The position numbers were made by a program, and so were the translations under genes. Below are positions 63,179 to 64,000 of a DNA stretch of 64,000 nt, piece after piece. The notes under the pieces are model-generated. The model was not told the origin of the DNA. It ran no database searches and saw only the letters and a program-made list of their open reading frames with translations. How positions within the stretch are numbered: position 1 is the first letter of the stretch; every line of letters starts with the position of its first letter. Origin of the DNA: a virus; the IMG/VR virus record IMGVR_UViG_3300011116_000416, positions 1 through 64,000 of that record. One strand, written 5' to 3'.

Positions 63179-63621
63179 AGGTCTACCGCCTGATTGTCTG
63201 AACGAGTAATGACTAATTTGTAGTGGTCAACGTTGCCAAAAGGACCAACTACTGGATTTGATGTCGATAGCTCAAAGATTGTTGGCTGACCCTTTCTTGG
63301 TCCTGCTGACTCTGTGTAAATATAGTTTCCTTGACTATCCCTAATATTAGTGATGACAATGTTGGTTATAGCATATAAGTCATTGCCGTTTGATGCAGTT
63401 AAGTCATTTCTTGTTCTTCCAACATAGGAGTTGTCTATGGTAATGTTTGGCTCTGGTCTAACGTCTTCTTTAAACTTTCTACCTGCTGGATTAAAGAAAC
63501 AAGCAATTGTTCTATCTAAAACCCACTGCTTTTTTAGATTACCATAAGCACCTGTTTCAATTATAGGATAGTAAACATCTGCTAAAAGTGGATAGATAAA
63601 ATCGGTATTTTCGCATATCAT
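63175..63621 (-). CDS. head-tail stopper-like protein, 148 aa
   Basis: Beta-rich with DFIYPLLADVYYPIIETGAYGN start; connector-region position. TAATG-type coupling to the adaptor gene. Confidence 0.55.
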   Translation of the reverse strand: MICENTDFIYPLLADVYYPIIETGAYGNLKKQWVLDRTIACFFNPAGRKFKEDVRPEPNITIDNSYVGRTRNDLTASNGNDLYAITNIVITNIRDSQGNYIYTESAGPRKGQPTIFELSTSNPVVGPFGNVDHYKLVITRSDNQAVDL

Positions 63622-64000
63622 TATAGTACTGATGGCTTGAAGTTGCTGCCCTTATAGTTGTTAAGAATCTTATCAACGAGCATGTTGCCAGTTCCTTCCA
63701 AGAATTGTGGAGCAAATTTAATGTTGAATTGGTCAGTGCTATATTGCGTGACGAAACGCTTATAATAGTCGTTTGTACCACATTTTAGCTCTTCTACAAG
63801 AATTGTTGCTGCTCTCTCTACATCTGGTGGAATAGTCTTGTGTCCAGCATCAAGAACAAAGGTGTAGTCGTAGCCTTCTGGGAATGCAACATAGCCACTT
63901 CTAGAACCAGAATATAGACCCAAGTCTCCAGTAGCAGCTGGTATCCTTAATGGCGTTGATTCACTCCTATTATAAATTCCATTTGCCTCTACCCTCGCAA
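63621..64000 (-). CDS. head-tail adaptor-like protein (5' end outside window)
   Basis: The frame stays open from the window edge. A TTG at 63923 could be a start, but 25 further residues (including EANGIYNRSESTPLRIPAAT) are open upstream, so the gene probably begins beyond 64000. Helical C-terminal part. First visible gene of the virion block. Confidence 0.55.
   Translation of the reverse strand, partial: ARVEANGIYNRSESTPLRIPAATGDLGLYSGSRSGYVAFPEGYDYTFVLDAGHKTIPPDVERAATILVEELKCGTNDYYKRFVTQYSTDQFNIKFAPQFLEGTGNMLVDKILNNYKGSNFKPSVL

Noticed and set aside
1-64000. Integrase and attachment site next to the tRNAs
   Set aside because: No recombinase or repressor gene and no duplicated tRNA 3' end was found, so lysogeny is not supported by this window.
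1-64000. CRISPR array or insertion sequence
   Set aside because: No regularly spaced direct repeats, no transposase and no terminal inverted repeats. The dispersed TGTCAGTGG and GTCGGCA repeats are regulatory in position.

Overview
The window is part of the genome of a tailed phage (siphovirus architecture) that infects an actinobacterium. The reasons are a complete set of phage genes (terminase, tape measure, tail, lysis and replication genes), a WhiB-type Fe-S regulator and a DUF7455-type protein that are both typical of actinobacteria, and many promoters placed for leaderless mRNAs. The DNA looks AT-rich throughout. Together with a phage-borne phosphate-binding protein, this points by inference to a low-GC aquatic actinobacterial host. 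Both edges cut genes, no capsid or portal gene is visible, and no integrase is seen, so the genome continues beyond the window and is probably lytic.

Layout. (1) Bases 1-13,100, plus strand: about 40 very small genes, mostly unknown, acidic, zinc-ribbon or single-span membrane proteins. They are arranged as micro-operons, many with a copy of an unusual promoter, TGTCAGTGG-N7-TATAAT, without a -35 box. A block at 5.9-8.4 kb is different: conventional TTGACA promoters, a tRNA-Glu, a DUF932 protein, and five copies of a covarying hairpin plus H-type pseudoknot RNA. (2) 13,100-13,800: a gene-poor AT-rich stretch with iteron-like repeats and phased DnaA boxes, a candidate replication origin. (3) 13.7-15.25 kb, minus strand: small genes and a Pyr_excise-type DNA repair protein. 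(4) 15.4-17.9 kb, plus strand: small proteins, a HAD phosphatase and pstS with a possible PHO box. (5) 17.9-64 kb, all minus strand.

The minus-strand arm is read from right to left: head-tail connector, tail tube, tail assembly chaperones, tape measure and baseplate (64-45 kb); DnaB, primase, SSB-like protein, DNA polymerase III alpha, MazG, RecA and nucleases (45-34 kb); RuvC and terminase (34-31 kb); a secreted PA14 protein (30 kb); holin candidates, four tRNAs and an M23 endolysin (29-27.5 kb); a regulatory and stress block with FmdB-like, WhiB, Hsp20, Dps-like, thioredoxin and GroES (27.5-20.8 kb); and a glycosyltransferase/epimerase cassette (20.8-17.9 kb).

How it works together (inference): the left arm would be a host-takeover region switched on in parallel by a phage- or host-encoded factor reading the TGTCAGTGG box. 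The right arm holds its own replisome, recombination and packaging genes and appears to be driven by extended -10 and leaderless promoters. The observations most worth following are the TGTCAGTGG promoter family, the pseudoknot RNA family, the candidate origin and the uniform leaderless promoters.
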